From NCBI GenBank assembly GCA_003156805.1, contig PMHV01000008.1, positions 214 to 64,213 on the forward strand: DNA of 64,000 nucleotides, in the 5' to 3' direction. The stretch is from Acidobacteriaceae bacterium (GTDB lineage Bacteria > Acidobacteriota > Terriglobia > Terriglobales > Acidobacteriaceae). The position numbers were made by a program, and so were the translations under genes. The notes under the pieces are model-generated. The model made no database searches. It saw nothing but the letters and a program-made list of their open reading frames with translations, and had not been told where the DNA came from. Shown in pieces: positions 44,801-51,411 of the stretch (position 1 is its first letter; every line of letters begins with the position of its first letter).

Positions 44801-45349
44801 TTGAATGACGAGTTTCGGATTCCTCGAATTGGAAGTGTCGAGGCGAAGATTGACAAAGTTCACGTAAAACGAAAGCAGATCATCCGGGCGCAAAACCTCG
44901 AGAGGGTTCAGTCCCAGGATGATGGGGATAACTGGCTTCACCGGCACAATGGGCGTTACCGGCACGATTGGCTTCACTGGCACGATGGGCTTCACCGGCA
45001 CAATGGGTTTTACCGGCAAGATGGGCTTGACTGGCGCAGTTGGGATCGCCTTGACGGGAGCGCTCGCAGCGGTCGCTTTTGCCAGCGCGGAATTCGCCCG
45101 AGCGGCTTTGGTAAGCGGCTGAACCACCTTCGTTTGCGAGGGTTTTTGCGCTTCCTGTTTGTTCTTCGCCTGCGCAGGCTTCTTCTTCGCGGGCACTGGT
45201 TTCGCTTGCGCAGGCTTCGCAACCAGTTGATTCTTGGGCTCCGCCTGGGATGGAGCAGGTTTCTCAGACCTGACGGAGTTCGCGGCATGCTCGGCCCGCC
45301 CGTCACCCTGGGGAGCGGATTTCTTCGTGCGGGGCTTTCTTGCTGGCAT
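41879..45349 (-). CDS. Very large protein with basic Pro/Ala/Lys-rich head and DUF6603-like C-terminus (1156 aa)
   Basis: 1156 residues from the ATG at 45349 (PARKPRTKKSAPQ). The first 95 residues are Lys/Ala/Pro-rich and disordered-looking. Then come about six VPVKPI-type repeats (about 98-140), and a soluble beta-rich body with FHVVATDLAGNSIDFLAPLVF, the same DLAGNS motif seen in the 1384-residue neighbour. The last 150 residues (GGGGFVHLIVNADGVQMVEGAL, ALEFGGEFSLDLGVASG, HILFFSASVSISVERSYG) resemble the DUF6603-type beta-structure known from actinobacterial and myxobacterial proteins; this is from memory. No signal peptide. Operon member between the GT27-like gene and the 1384-residue protein. 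Confidence 0.8.
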   Translation of the reverse strand: MPARKPRTKKSAPQGDGRAEHAANSVRSEKPAPSQAEPKNQLVAKPAQAKPVPAKKKPAQAKNKQEAQKPSQTKVVQPLTKAARANSALAKATAASAPVKAIPTAPVKPILPVKPIVPVKPIVPVKPIVPVTPIVPVKPVIPIILGLNPLEVLRPDDLLSFYVNFVNLRLDTSNSRNPKLVIQDASTPAYLVVWFAPQSILEQAYFEVAAEITSNPGFDSPVPPLPTGDDPLAAPGSVPAYLAGQSRLVFEVPPSVKEIPYTIEGLLDWSNLELVVSPVALGTPLPPPIPEPAFLQTAIEIPWRIVLSPEKGVGWAHATEPETFAGRTALWHTRLGTIKNVTSGKNTEQVIDEASDSNTIPLRAIWSDDFTDHGPIPLLDQEIPFRSSLDPHDRMQIVILTSGTLGYSVPSSFGPGSPWTPVPIQASRLFLSPLGGYLSSRGSWQLLPTYTDTTGAPQALDLMEWCHQATLGRDQYVRVVYAGYLYPFGHAASLIKVTERKIVPPDGSTVTQATAYLRQHMYIVVREPELSYGGEPYQYGKREMPFWQSVRIKTTVTPDIDVPVMLTGDGNPHQSFWVQVNSQYFQFHVVATDLAGNSIDFLAPLVFVSDDEGFPKGVQTIYASDDTVRVCTLNGQKIAYADPDAGDTTLRTTELYFTTELQLTEPPYPISPFIPSLDWATATVPSVEQILGTTSPLAINLYSGYLQNGLDSNAGVYVAIQDPQPNSNPQPQIAFNAGQSGGFSTPVLVLTALSARKGLVAGSASDAAAGKINPAEFFDITAQLFGAIPLQKLIPVDSSNLADAAQNAPEIRTVLEPNSKNPTSMVTKIQWSPQLQDFEQDPVKIQFNQNGLSSALTLKAALTRNMTGGPPSSEINGQLTNFQLNLLGVIALTINSLKFSSSNGQKLNVVAKLPSNSPIQFIGPLSFVQTLANVLPPGIFGGAGPSIDLEPSEIVVSYTLGLPPVSVGVFSLENISITTGLDLPYLDGQPGFEFAFAKRNSPFLITVECLGGGGFVHLIVNADGVQMVEGALEFGGEFSLDLGVASGSVHAMAGIYFKLTGTSSDLTGFVDVGGEVSVLGIISISLDLNLSLSYETSNGKSKVQGRATLTVAIHILFFSASVSISVERSYGSEPGDPRVENVLTTQDWSQYAAAFA
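44921..45050 (-). repeat. 18-base tandem repeat encoding VPVKPI units
   Basis: About seven 18-base units of the form GGCTTCACCGGCACAATG (plus strand) with point changes; all changes keep the frame. The coding strand gives VKPILP, VKPIVP (three times), VTPIVP and VKPVIP. Confidence 0.9.
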
Positions 45350-45375
45350 GGTGCGCGTCTCCGAATGGCGGTCGA

Positions 45376-46311
45376 TCACACGATCTCGCCACCCGCCTGG
45401 TCCTCTATTCCGAAGTAACCCACGAACCACTCGAAGGAACGGCGTTGATTCTCCTCAAGCCAGCTTCTTCGTTCCCATACGTCGCTCTGGTTTACTAACT
45501 TCAACGCGGCTTGGAACACTTGCGGGAACGAGCGGGAGTAATACCGGAGTACCTGCATGCATCCCAACTCGCTGAGGTAAAGCAGCGCAAAACGCAGACT
45601 GTTATGGACCCAATAGTCGCGAATGGAGTGAAGAAAAAATGCGAACCGGTCTCTGCTCTTGAATTCATGCTGCACTTCCAGGCCTGCTTGGCAGTGGATC
45701 TCGGCGCCGCGCAGCCAGGCGCGAACGCTGAATTCCGGTTCGCCCCCGCCATACAGAATCATGCCCGGGTCGTAACCACCCAGCTCATAAAAGAGTTCGC
45801 GCGTGAGCACGGTGGCGTGGCAGGTCGCAATCTGCACTGCCGCTGTACCATTCCCCGGTTCACGGTTCCAGGATGTACCCATGAGTGGTACCAGCAAATT
45901 GCAGCCGTAACTGCGAAACTCCGTCCCTTTCTGCACGGTTGTCGCAGCCAGGATGCGGTCACGTCGAATCCGCCGCAACACCAGATCGTCCCATCCGGTT
46001 GAGAATTCCACGTGGGCGTCGGTCATGAACAGAATGTCCGCAGAGGCAACTTCGGCGCCTCGGTTGCGCGCGTGATAATTTCCCGAACGCTGGTCAAGGC
46101 CCTCGACACGAATATCGATATTGGGCTCCTCCAGCAGCCGCGGCAAAGCGGATACCAGATTGGCCACCGTGCCGTCCGTCGAGCCATCGTCAACGATCAC
46201 GAATTCGATGCGCGCGCCACTTGTCCTGGCGCGCGCAATGCTCTGGATTGTCGGCGCAATTCTGGACTTTTCGTTGTGCGCCGGAATCACAACGCTGATG
46301 TCTGCTTGCAC
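45376..46311 (-). CDS. GT-A glycosyltransferase resembling polypeptide GalNAc-transferases (GT2/GT27-like)
   Basis: 311 residues. N-terminal nucleotide-sugar part: ISVVIPAHNEKSRIAPTIQSI and IVDDGSTDGT. The metal motif is DAH (residues 98-100, in FMTDAHVEFSTGWDD), the DxH form that marks GT27 enzymes rather than the DxD of most GT2. Later, YGGGEPEFSVRAWLRGAEI (187-205) and VQHEF (His215) match the order of the WGGE(N)xE...R.W..G and GH motifs of polypeptide GalNAc-transferases. Those enzymes glycosylate Ser/Thr of mucin-like regions. It starts 6 bases after the Pro/Ser/Gly-rich protein gene, a likely acceptor. Confidence 0.85.
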   Translation of the reverse strand: MQADISVVIPAHNEKSRIAPTIQSIARARTSGARIEFVIVDDGSTDGTVANLVSALPRLLEEPNIDIRVEGLDQRSGNYHARNRGAEVASADILFMTDAHVEFSTGWDDLVLRRIRRDRILAATTVQKGTEFRSYGCNLLVPLMGTSWNREPGNGTAAVQIATCHATVLTRELFYELGGYDPGMILYGGGEPEFSVRAWLRGAEIHCQAGLEVQHEFKSRDRFAFFLHSIRDYWVHNSLRFALLYLSELGCMQVLRYYSRSFPQVFQAALKLVNQSDVWERRSWLEENQRRSFEWFVGYFGIEDQAGGEIV

Positions 46312-46317
46312 GGCGTT

Positions 46318-47184
46318 CTAATCCCTCCTTGCACCCAGAGAGGCAATCGCGGTAATGGCAGTGATCGCGGTGGTTGCCGTAGTCGAGACCATAGATACAA
46401 TGCCGAGCACCGAAGTAGCGCAGCAGCATGATCCGCCTCCCCCGCCGGGCGCAGCGACTCCACCCGGCAGCCCCAGTCCGGCCACAATTCCCCCGGGTCC
46501 GGTGGCCACAGTCCCACCGCCGCCTTGGCCGACGCCTCCCCCTCCCGGATAGCTGACAACGCCGCCTGGAGCACCACCCTGTGGTTGCACGACTCCCGGA
46601 TAGAAAACCGGCGCCATAATACCCGGACTTCCGGGATATCCGCTCGGGGTCGCGGGGTAGCCACTAGGTCCAGGGTAGCTGCTTGGAGCGCCAGGGTAAC
46701 TGCTTGGTGCGCCCGGATAACTGCTGGGTGCGCCGATAGAACCGCTGGGTCCACTCGGAGACAAACCCGGCGATGGCTGCCCTGGAGTGCCCGGAGATGC
46801 CGGAGGCTGGCCTCCCGGTGTGCTTCCCGGTCCGCTCGGTGAAGGCCCGGATGGCGACTTACTCGGACCGGTAGACGGCGAAGGACCGGGCGCTGCCGGT
46901 GAGGGACCGGGCCCGCTGGGTGTTTTGGTCGGACCTGCCGGTGAGGGACCAGGACCACTCGGCGTCTTGGTCGGACCCGCCGGTGATTTACCGGGGCTGC
47001 TTGGCCCTGAGCCGGGTCCCACCGGCGTTCCCGAGCTACCGGCGGCGTCGGCGAAACTATACACTGCCTGCTTGAATCTGGGCTGCGTATAGAAAGTGCT
47101 CCCAGTGCGGGGTTGTGCGATTCGCACGGCTGGATTGCTCTGCTGATTGCCATGTTGCGCTGGTTTGGTTGGACGTAAAGCCAT
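46318..47184 (-). CDS. Low-complexity Pro/Ser/Gly-rich (mucin- or collagen-like) protein with Cys tail
   Basis: 288 residues from the ATG at 47184, which has GGAGG 8 bases upstream. Residues 1-50 are ordinary (ALRPTKPAQHGNQQSN, FYTQPRFKQAVYSFADAAG). Then follow tandem PAGPTKTPSGPGPS units (two copies), PSGPSPSGPG, and three GAPSSYP units, a Gly-rich stretch (GGGGVGQGGGGT) and finally CCCATSVLGIVSM...TTAITAITAIASLGARRD. The tail from the Cys cluster is shared with the next upstream gene. Ser, Thr and Pro density makes it a natural target for O-glycosylation and hydroxylation by the neighbouring enzymes. No signal peptide. Other-frame Arg-rich ORFs over this region are shadows. Confidence 0.8.
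   Translation of the reverse strand: MALRPTKPAQHGNQQSNPAVRIAQPRTGSTFYTQPRFKQAVYSFADAAGSSGTPVGPGSGPSSPGKSPAGPTKTPSGPGPSPAGPTKTPSGPGPSPAAPGPSPSTGPSKSPSGPSPSGPGSTPGGQPPASPGTPGQPSPGLSPSGPSGSIGAPSSYPGAPSSYPGAPSSYPGPSGYPATPSGYPGSPGIMAPVFYPGVVQPQGGAPGGVVSYPGGGGVGQGGGGTVATGPGGIVAGLGLPGGVAAPGGGGGSCCCATSVLGIVSMVSTTATTAITAITAIASLGARRD
46663..46985 (-). repeat. In-frame tandem repeats of the Pro/Ser/Gly-rich protein
   Basis: Two blocks: 21-base units coding GAPSSYP near 46675-46738, and 42-base units coding PAGPTKTPSGPGPS near 46900-46985. Units differ by synonymous and a few other changes and keep the frame. Confidence 0.8.
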
Positions 47185-47241
47185 GAAAGTTTCCTCCACT
47201 CTTTCGTAGCGCGGATCCCGCTGGGGTCCCGCGGTTGATGG

Positions 47242-48108
47242 TTATCGAAGTGTGGCAATCGCCGTGATCGCCGTAATCGCAGTTTGAGATGTGGTTGTTA
47301 CTGTCGCCACAAGAGCTGTCACATACGGAGAACAGTCGCATCCCTCTGAGCTGTTCGGCGGCCGAAAAACGGCAGCTTGGTTCGGCGCTGTCTGCATCGG
47401 TATGTGTTCCTGGACACTGGGCGGATTCTCGGAAACTGGAATCGGAGCCCCATAGCTGGGCTCAGTCATGCTCGGGGCGGGTTGTGCTTGTCGAAGGACC
47501 GGTATCGTAGGCAGAGGGTACAGGGGCAGACGGCCAACCGGTACCCGAGTTGGTATGTTCTGCCAGGGAAAAGGTCCCAGCGGCGACGGGGCCCGAAGCG
47601 GAGTCGGCGCAGGTGCGGAAGCGGTCGGCGATGCAGCAGGCGCGGGTTGACTCACCGGAGATCCCACGGGGGCGGGAGACGCAGGTGCAGGCGCAGGTGC
47701 AGGTTGAGGCGCCGGACTGGGTAGTGGGGGCAGATTGGTCAAGACCGGCTCCGGAGGCTGCCCTGAACCTTCGGGAGGCAGTAATCCATCATTCGCAACG
47801 GGTGCCGTTAAATCATCTTTCGTTGCAGCCGGCCCGGGAGCATTGGAAGACATAGCCCGGCTTGTAACAGACCGGCTCGCAACCGTCGTTTTGCTTTCAC
47901 CGTTGGTCTGGGTTGCCTGTTCTTTGCCCGATATCGAGGAAGCCTTTTGCGGAAGTGGAAAGACGCTGGCTCTTTGCAAAACACGAACGTGATCCGCCCG
48001 CAGGCCCAGCGGCGTCCTCAACTTGGCAGGATGATTCCGCAAAGCTGAGACGATATCCGAACTGGCAGCAGCCAGCCGCACAAGTTTGGCGATACGGTCA
48101 AGAGACAT
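47242..48108 (-). CDS. Precursor-like protein: NHLP/Os1348-like N-terminus, Pro/Ala-rich middle, Cys-containing tail
   Basis: 288 residues from the ATG at 48108; the frame is open to 48315 but the earlier part looks non-coding. Residues 1-48 (SLDRIAKLVRLAAASSDIV, SALRNHPAKLRTPLGLRAD, HVRVLQRAS) follow the helix pattern of the Os1348/Franean-type NHLP-clan leader domains: small helix, ALRxxP, LxxxLGL, VxxLxxA. The middle (about 100-250) is Pro/Ala/Ser-rich. The last 33 residues (EGCDCSPYVTALVATV, TAITAITAIATLR) match the tail of the downstream protein. Such leaders normally guide enzymes that modify the C-terminal core. No signal peptide. Confidence 0.7.
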   Translation of the reverse strand: MSLDRIAKLVRLAAASSDIVSALRNHPAKLRTPLGLRADHVRVLQRASVFPLPQKASSISGKEQATQTNGESKTTVASRSVTSRAMSSNAPGPAATKDDLTAPVANDGLLPPEGSGQPPEPVLTNLPPLPSPAPQPAPAPAPASPAPVGSPVSQPAPAASPTASAPAPTPLRAPSPLGPFPWQNIPTRVPVGRLPLYPLPTIPVLRQAQPAPSMTEPSYGAPIPVSENPPSVQEHIPMQTAPNQAAVFRPPNSSEGCDCSPYVTALVATVTTTSQTAITAITAIATLR

Positions 48109-48656
48109 CCGCCTTAAGCCCCCCGAATTGAGCTCGAGCTGCAGCTTTCGACAAAACTTGTGAATAGCAGGTCTTAGCGTGAAGTGACGCCAGAGAGAAC
48201 AACTGCCTGCCAAGCGAACCCCAACAAAAGGCGGCATTAATGGCATCGCCATTTGCACGCCTCGTCGAACGTCCTGCCCCGGGCAGATGAGCGCGATTGC
48301 TCGCGCTGAACACACCCCAAAAAGAGGGCGATTCTACACTTAGGATTTTTTTCACGGCGTATTTATTTGCCGGCCGTTACGATTTCAGGACAGACGCGTT
48401 AGGATCGCCAGTTTTTGTGATATTTTGCGCGTTCAGGTCTTGGGCTTAGCCCGTCCTGCATTTACAAAATCCGGACAAATCTCGAAACGATACCCGCTAA
48501 TTTTGGTTTCTGCAGGCGCGCCTTCACTTCTCTCCCTCTCTTAAGACTCAACCGTTTGAAAGAAAATGAAAATACGGTGAGGCGCAGCTCGAATCAGTCA
48601 GCGGACAACCATTGAAAGGGGCCGTTCTGTCGTTCAAACCGCCGTTGGCGGAATGG
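48109..48656. other. Intergenic region ahead of the precursor-like gene, 548 bases
   Basis: No gene supported. The stretch 48331-48440 is AT-rich. On the minus strand it contains TAGAAT (from 48336 to 48331), which could be a -10 box for the operon, but no good -35 is at the right distance. This is the only long gap inside the accessory block, so the main promoter probably lies here. Confidence 0.45.
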
Positions 48657-49574
48657 CTAATCCCCCAGAGGTGAGACATGATGGAAGAATTTCTTTCGAT
48701 TCGAACTGAAATAATGTGCGGCAACGGGACGCCGGCCGGCCTGAATCGCTTCCACAAACTCGTCGCCCTGGATTAGGTAGTCCCGGGTCAACATCCCTTG
48801 AGACAAATTGCGGATATGGCCGAGGGTCAGCCACAAGGCTATCTCGTCTAATATCCAGTGATTACTCGAGGGATAAGGAAGCGCGCGATCGCGGTCGTAC
48901 GCTGTCGCGGTTCGTCCGACTGCCGTTCGGATGTCGCCGCCTTCCGCGGCCTCGTCGCCAAAGCAGTGGCGGCCGACCAGCAGTCGCCACGCAGCGTCAA
49001 AAAAGGTAGCTCTTAATTGCCCAAAGGTCTCCCAGATATTGTTGTTAAGCAGGCAAACGCCGGTGTTGAAAGGCGACACCCAGCGCAGGCCTTCAAAAGA
49101 GACAATTCGTTCGATCAGTTCTTCGTTGATATTCGACGGATCGTATCCATGGGGACACAAGCGCGAAGTCGGCGCCTCACGCGCAGACCAATGAGCGGGG
49201 ACCGGAGATTCGAAGAGGATTTCCGGATCATTGAAGAAAAACGTATCGCAATCCAGATAGAGCGCCTGTGAAAGTCCAGTGGTATCAGCCTCATTTAAAA
49301 CAAGAAACTTATGGAGCTGGAGCTCGGGACACACAGCTAAGGTTGACCCGTGCGGATGGTTGCGGCGGAGCCAATCGCGATAGTCCCCCAACGGTAGCAA
49401 CATCACCTGCCACCGCTCAGCCTCTCTCTGTATGGCTTCGGAGACTCCGTTGAACACAAAGAAGCAGACTGAAATCCGTCGATTGTACAATCGCAGGCTG
49501 CGGATGCTCTGGATCCATTGATGGTCGTATTCGCGATTTGTGGTTCGTGCCAGAGAGTAATAGATGAGCCGCAT
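48657..49574 (-). CDS. GT-A glycosyltransferase (GT8-like)
   Basis: 305 residues from the ATG at 49574 (GGCGGAGAAG upstream); the frame extends to 49787 without supporting features. The nucleotide-sugar fold shows RLIYYSLARTTNREYDHQW, the helix LQLHKFLVLNEAD, and the DxD motif in QALYLDCDTFFFNDPEIL. WVSPFNTGVCLLNNNIW and a final AAHYFSSNRKKFFHH complete the GT8-like pattern. It resembles the N-terminal domain of the 666-residue fusion. It lies 548 bases upstream of the precursor-like gene, on the same strand. Donor and acceptor are unknown. Confidence 0.82.
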   Translation of the reverse strand: MRLIYYSLARTTNREYDHQWIQSIRSLRLYNRRISVCFFVFNGVSEAIQREAERWQVMLLPLGDYRDWLRRNHPHGSTLAVCPELQLHKFLVLNEADTTGLSQALYLDCDTFFFNDPEILFESPVPAHWSAREAPTSRLCPHGYDPSNINEELIERIVSFEGLRWVSPFNTGVCLLNNNIWETFGQLRATFFDAAWRLLVGRHCFGDEAAEGGDIRTAVGRTATAYDRDRALPYPSSNHWILDEIALWLTLGHIRNLSQGMLTRDYLIQGDEFVEAIQAGRRPVAAHYFSSNRKKFFHHVSPLGD

Positions 49575-49870
49575 TATCTTCTCCGCCTTTCGTGCCGAGC
49601 TTACGGTGCCCTTCGCCGTGCGCCTGAAAAAGGAATGACGTTGACAAAACCTTTTAGGCAGACCCCGGTCCGCCGTGTTTATCCGGACCGAATCGATCCA
49701 TCCATCCGAGCCAGGCTTTACAGCTTCCGTTTTCCTGTTCTTTGCCGGGGGGATCAGATCGTTGTCGAAATCGACCATGAAACTCACCCTGGTTTTCAGT
49801 GCGTTTGCTTTGTCGTGTTATACTCCCCCACCAAATTCCTGGGCGGGAGCTTCTTTTTCGAAAACCTGGA

Positions 49871-51097
49871 CTACGAGTAACTATTCGAAGAGGAATTTGT
49901 CGTCGTCCTGCGTGCAGGCTCCCGAAGAAAGAGGGCCGCGAGAAACAGCACCGCGCTTCCGCCCGCGGCCAACCACATGGTCACACCGAGACCGCGTTTT
50001 TCTGCCAGCGCTCCAGCCAGGAGCGGTGCCCCAGTCGCACCCATGATTTCACCAACCAGAGTCGTCAGGCCGATGGATGTAGCGCGGAATTGCGGCGGGA
50101 CGCTCTCCGTCGGAACCAGCACCATGATGAGGCTGGCGATGCCCTGACCAGTATTGGCCGCGAAGACGATGGCCGCCAGCAGGAGCGGATACACATACAA
50201 CACCGGTACCAGAAAAGCGAGGGGCACAACTGCGGACAGCGCGGCCATCAGCAGCAAAACCGGCTTGCGCCCCACTCGGTCAGAGAGCGAAGGAAGAAGG
50301 AAGCCCAGAAAAAAGCTGCCCAGTCCGCTCGCGCCTAACAAGAATCCCGCAGTCGTCGGAGGTTCGTGCGCCACTTCCGTGATGTAGAGCGGCGCGAATA
50401 CGTTCAATGCAAACAACCACGACATGAAACCGGTCGCGCCCAGGCCACACAACCAGATGTTGCGATAGCGCAGGAGGGAAAAGTATTCGCGCAAGGAAGG
50501 CTTCTGGTGTGTTGTCCCTCCGTCTGCGGAAGGCTCTTTCACGAACTTCCAAATCAAGAAGCCGGCCAGCAATCCGGGAATGCCGGCAACGAAAAAGGCC
50601 GACCGCCAACCCCAACGGCTGGCCACTTGCGTCGTCAGTACCGGCGCTGCCGCCAGACCGACCAGCGCAGCGGCACTCACTACCAACCCGATGTTTCGGC
50701 CGCGCCGCTTGACCGACGAGGTCTCCTCGATTAGGGCCGTCATGATCGACCACGTCGGCCCTTCCGCGACTCCCATCAAGGCGCGAATCAAGAGCAGTTG
50801 GTGGAAGCTATGCGCCAGCCCCGACATCCACGACAAGGCCGAGAAGGCAAACACCGCGGGAATCAACACGGGTCTCCGGCCCACCCGGTCTGACAGAGCG
50901 CCGAAAAAGAAGGTCGAGGCGGCCCATGTAATTGCCAGAACGGAAGCTAATGTCCCGATCTGCTCGCGGCTGAGACGAAACTCGGGGGCGAAGTATGGAG
51001 CGAGATACAGTTGCGACATGCGGTCGAGGAAGACCGTGCCCCAGGTGAAAAACAGGATTGCGACCAGCGTGTTTTCGTAACGCCTCGTGGGGTCCAT
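49871..51097 (-). CDS. MFS transporter (anion:cation symporter/exporter type)
   Basis: 408 residues from the ATG at 51097 (DPTRRYENTLVAILFF); the frame reaches 51142. About 12 membrane segments. Signatures: GALSDRVGRRPVLIP between segments 2 and 3, RALMGVAEGPTWSIMTALIEE in segment 4, and SLSDRVGRKPVLLLM between segments 8 and 9. The RALMGVAEGP form is frequent in ACS-family (organic anion) importers. It lies directly upstream of the glycosyltransferase gene (gap 296 bases, same strand). It could import or export a substrate for that block; no direct link is shown. Confidence 0.87.
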   Translation of the reverse strand: MDPTRRYENTLVAILFFTWGTVFLDRMSQLYLAPYFAPEFRLSREQIGTLASVLAITWAASTFFFGALSDRVGRRPVLIPAVFAFSALSWMSGLAHSFHQLLLIRALMGVAEGPTWSIMTALIEETSSVKRRGRNIGLVVSAAALVGLAAAPVLTTQVASRWGWRSAFFVAGIPGLLAGFLIWKFVKEPSADGGTTHQKPSLREYFSLLRYRNIWLCGLGATGFMSWLFALNVFAPLYITEVAHEPPTTAGFLLGASGLGSFFLGFLLPSLSDRVGRKPVLLLMAALSAVVPLAFLVPVLYVYPLLLAAIVFAANTGQGIASLIMVLVPTESVPPQFRATSIGLTTLVGEIMGATGAPLLAGALAEKRGLGVTMWLAAGGSAVLFLAALFLREPARRTTTNSSSNSYS

Positions 51098-51141
51098 GCG
51101 GTCGCATGATAGCAAACATGCTGCGGATTCCAGTCGGATCA

Positions 51142-51360
51142 ATGGCGCAGCGAATCGAGGCGCTACCAGCGGCTTTCGCAGATGTCGTCAGCCCGGCCAC
51201 GCAACGGCCATTCGCCCAGGTGTTCATGGCTCAGCCAGACCACATACGCCGGGCGATCGACGCCGCCCATGCGTCCAGGGATGTATGGGAACATACGCTG
51301 GCAGCGGAACGTGAATTGATTCTGCAAAGGGCGAATGGGGTTCGAAGGCAAGAGCCAATT
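51142..51360 (+). pseudogene. Remnant of an aldehyde dehydrogenase N-terminus
   Basis: Reading from ATG 51142, about 70 residues (VVSPATQRPFAQVFMAQPD, HIRRAIDAAHASRDVWEHT, LAAERELILQRAN) follow the order of the N-terminal ALDH pattern: V-NPATGE, V..A...DV..AV.AA..A...W, ER..IL...A. The similarity then stops near 51340. The frame continues as sense-free sequence antisense to the beta-propeller gene. The nucleotide-binding and catalytic parts of an ALDH are absent, so this is a fragment left by deletion or rearrangement. Confidence 0.55.
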
Positions 51361-51411
51361 CACCGTGGCCTCGGCAATACTGCAGAACCAACAACCAGCT
51401 TGGCCACCCTT

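Noticed and set aside
44921-45050. Regular repeats that might be a CRISPR array
   Set aside because: The 18-base units are contiguous without spacers and code for VPVKPI in frame.
46287-47258. Arg-rich open frame of 323 codons over the Pro/Ser/Gly-rich gene
   Set aside because: It is the shadow of a repetitive GC-rich gene in another frame; the Pro/Ser/Gly frame has a good ribosome site, a defined start and a tail shared with the neighbour.
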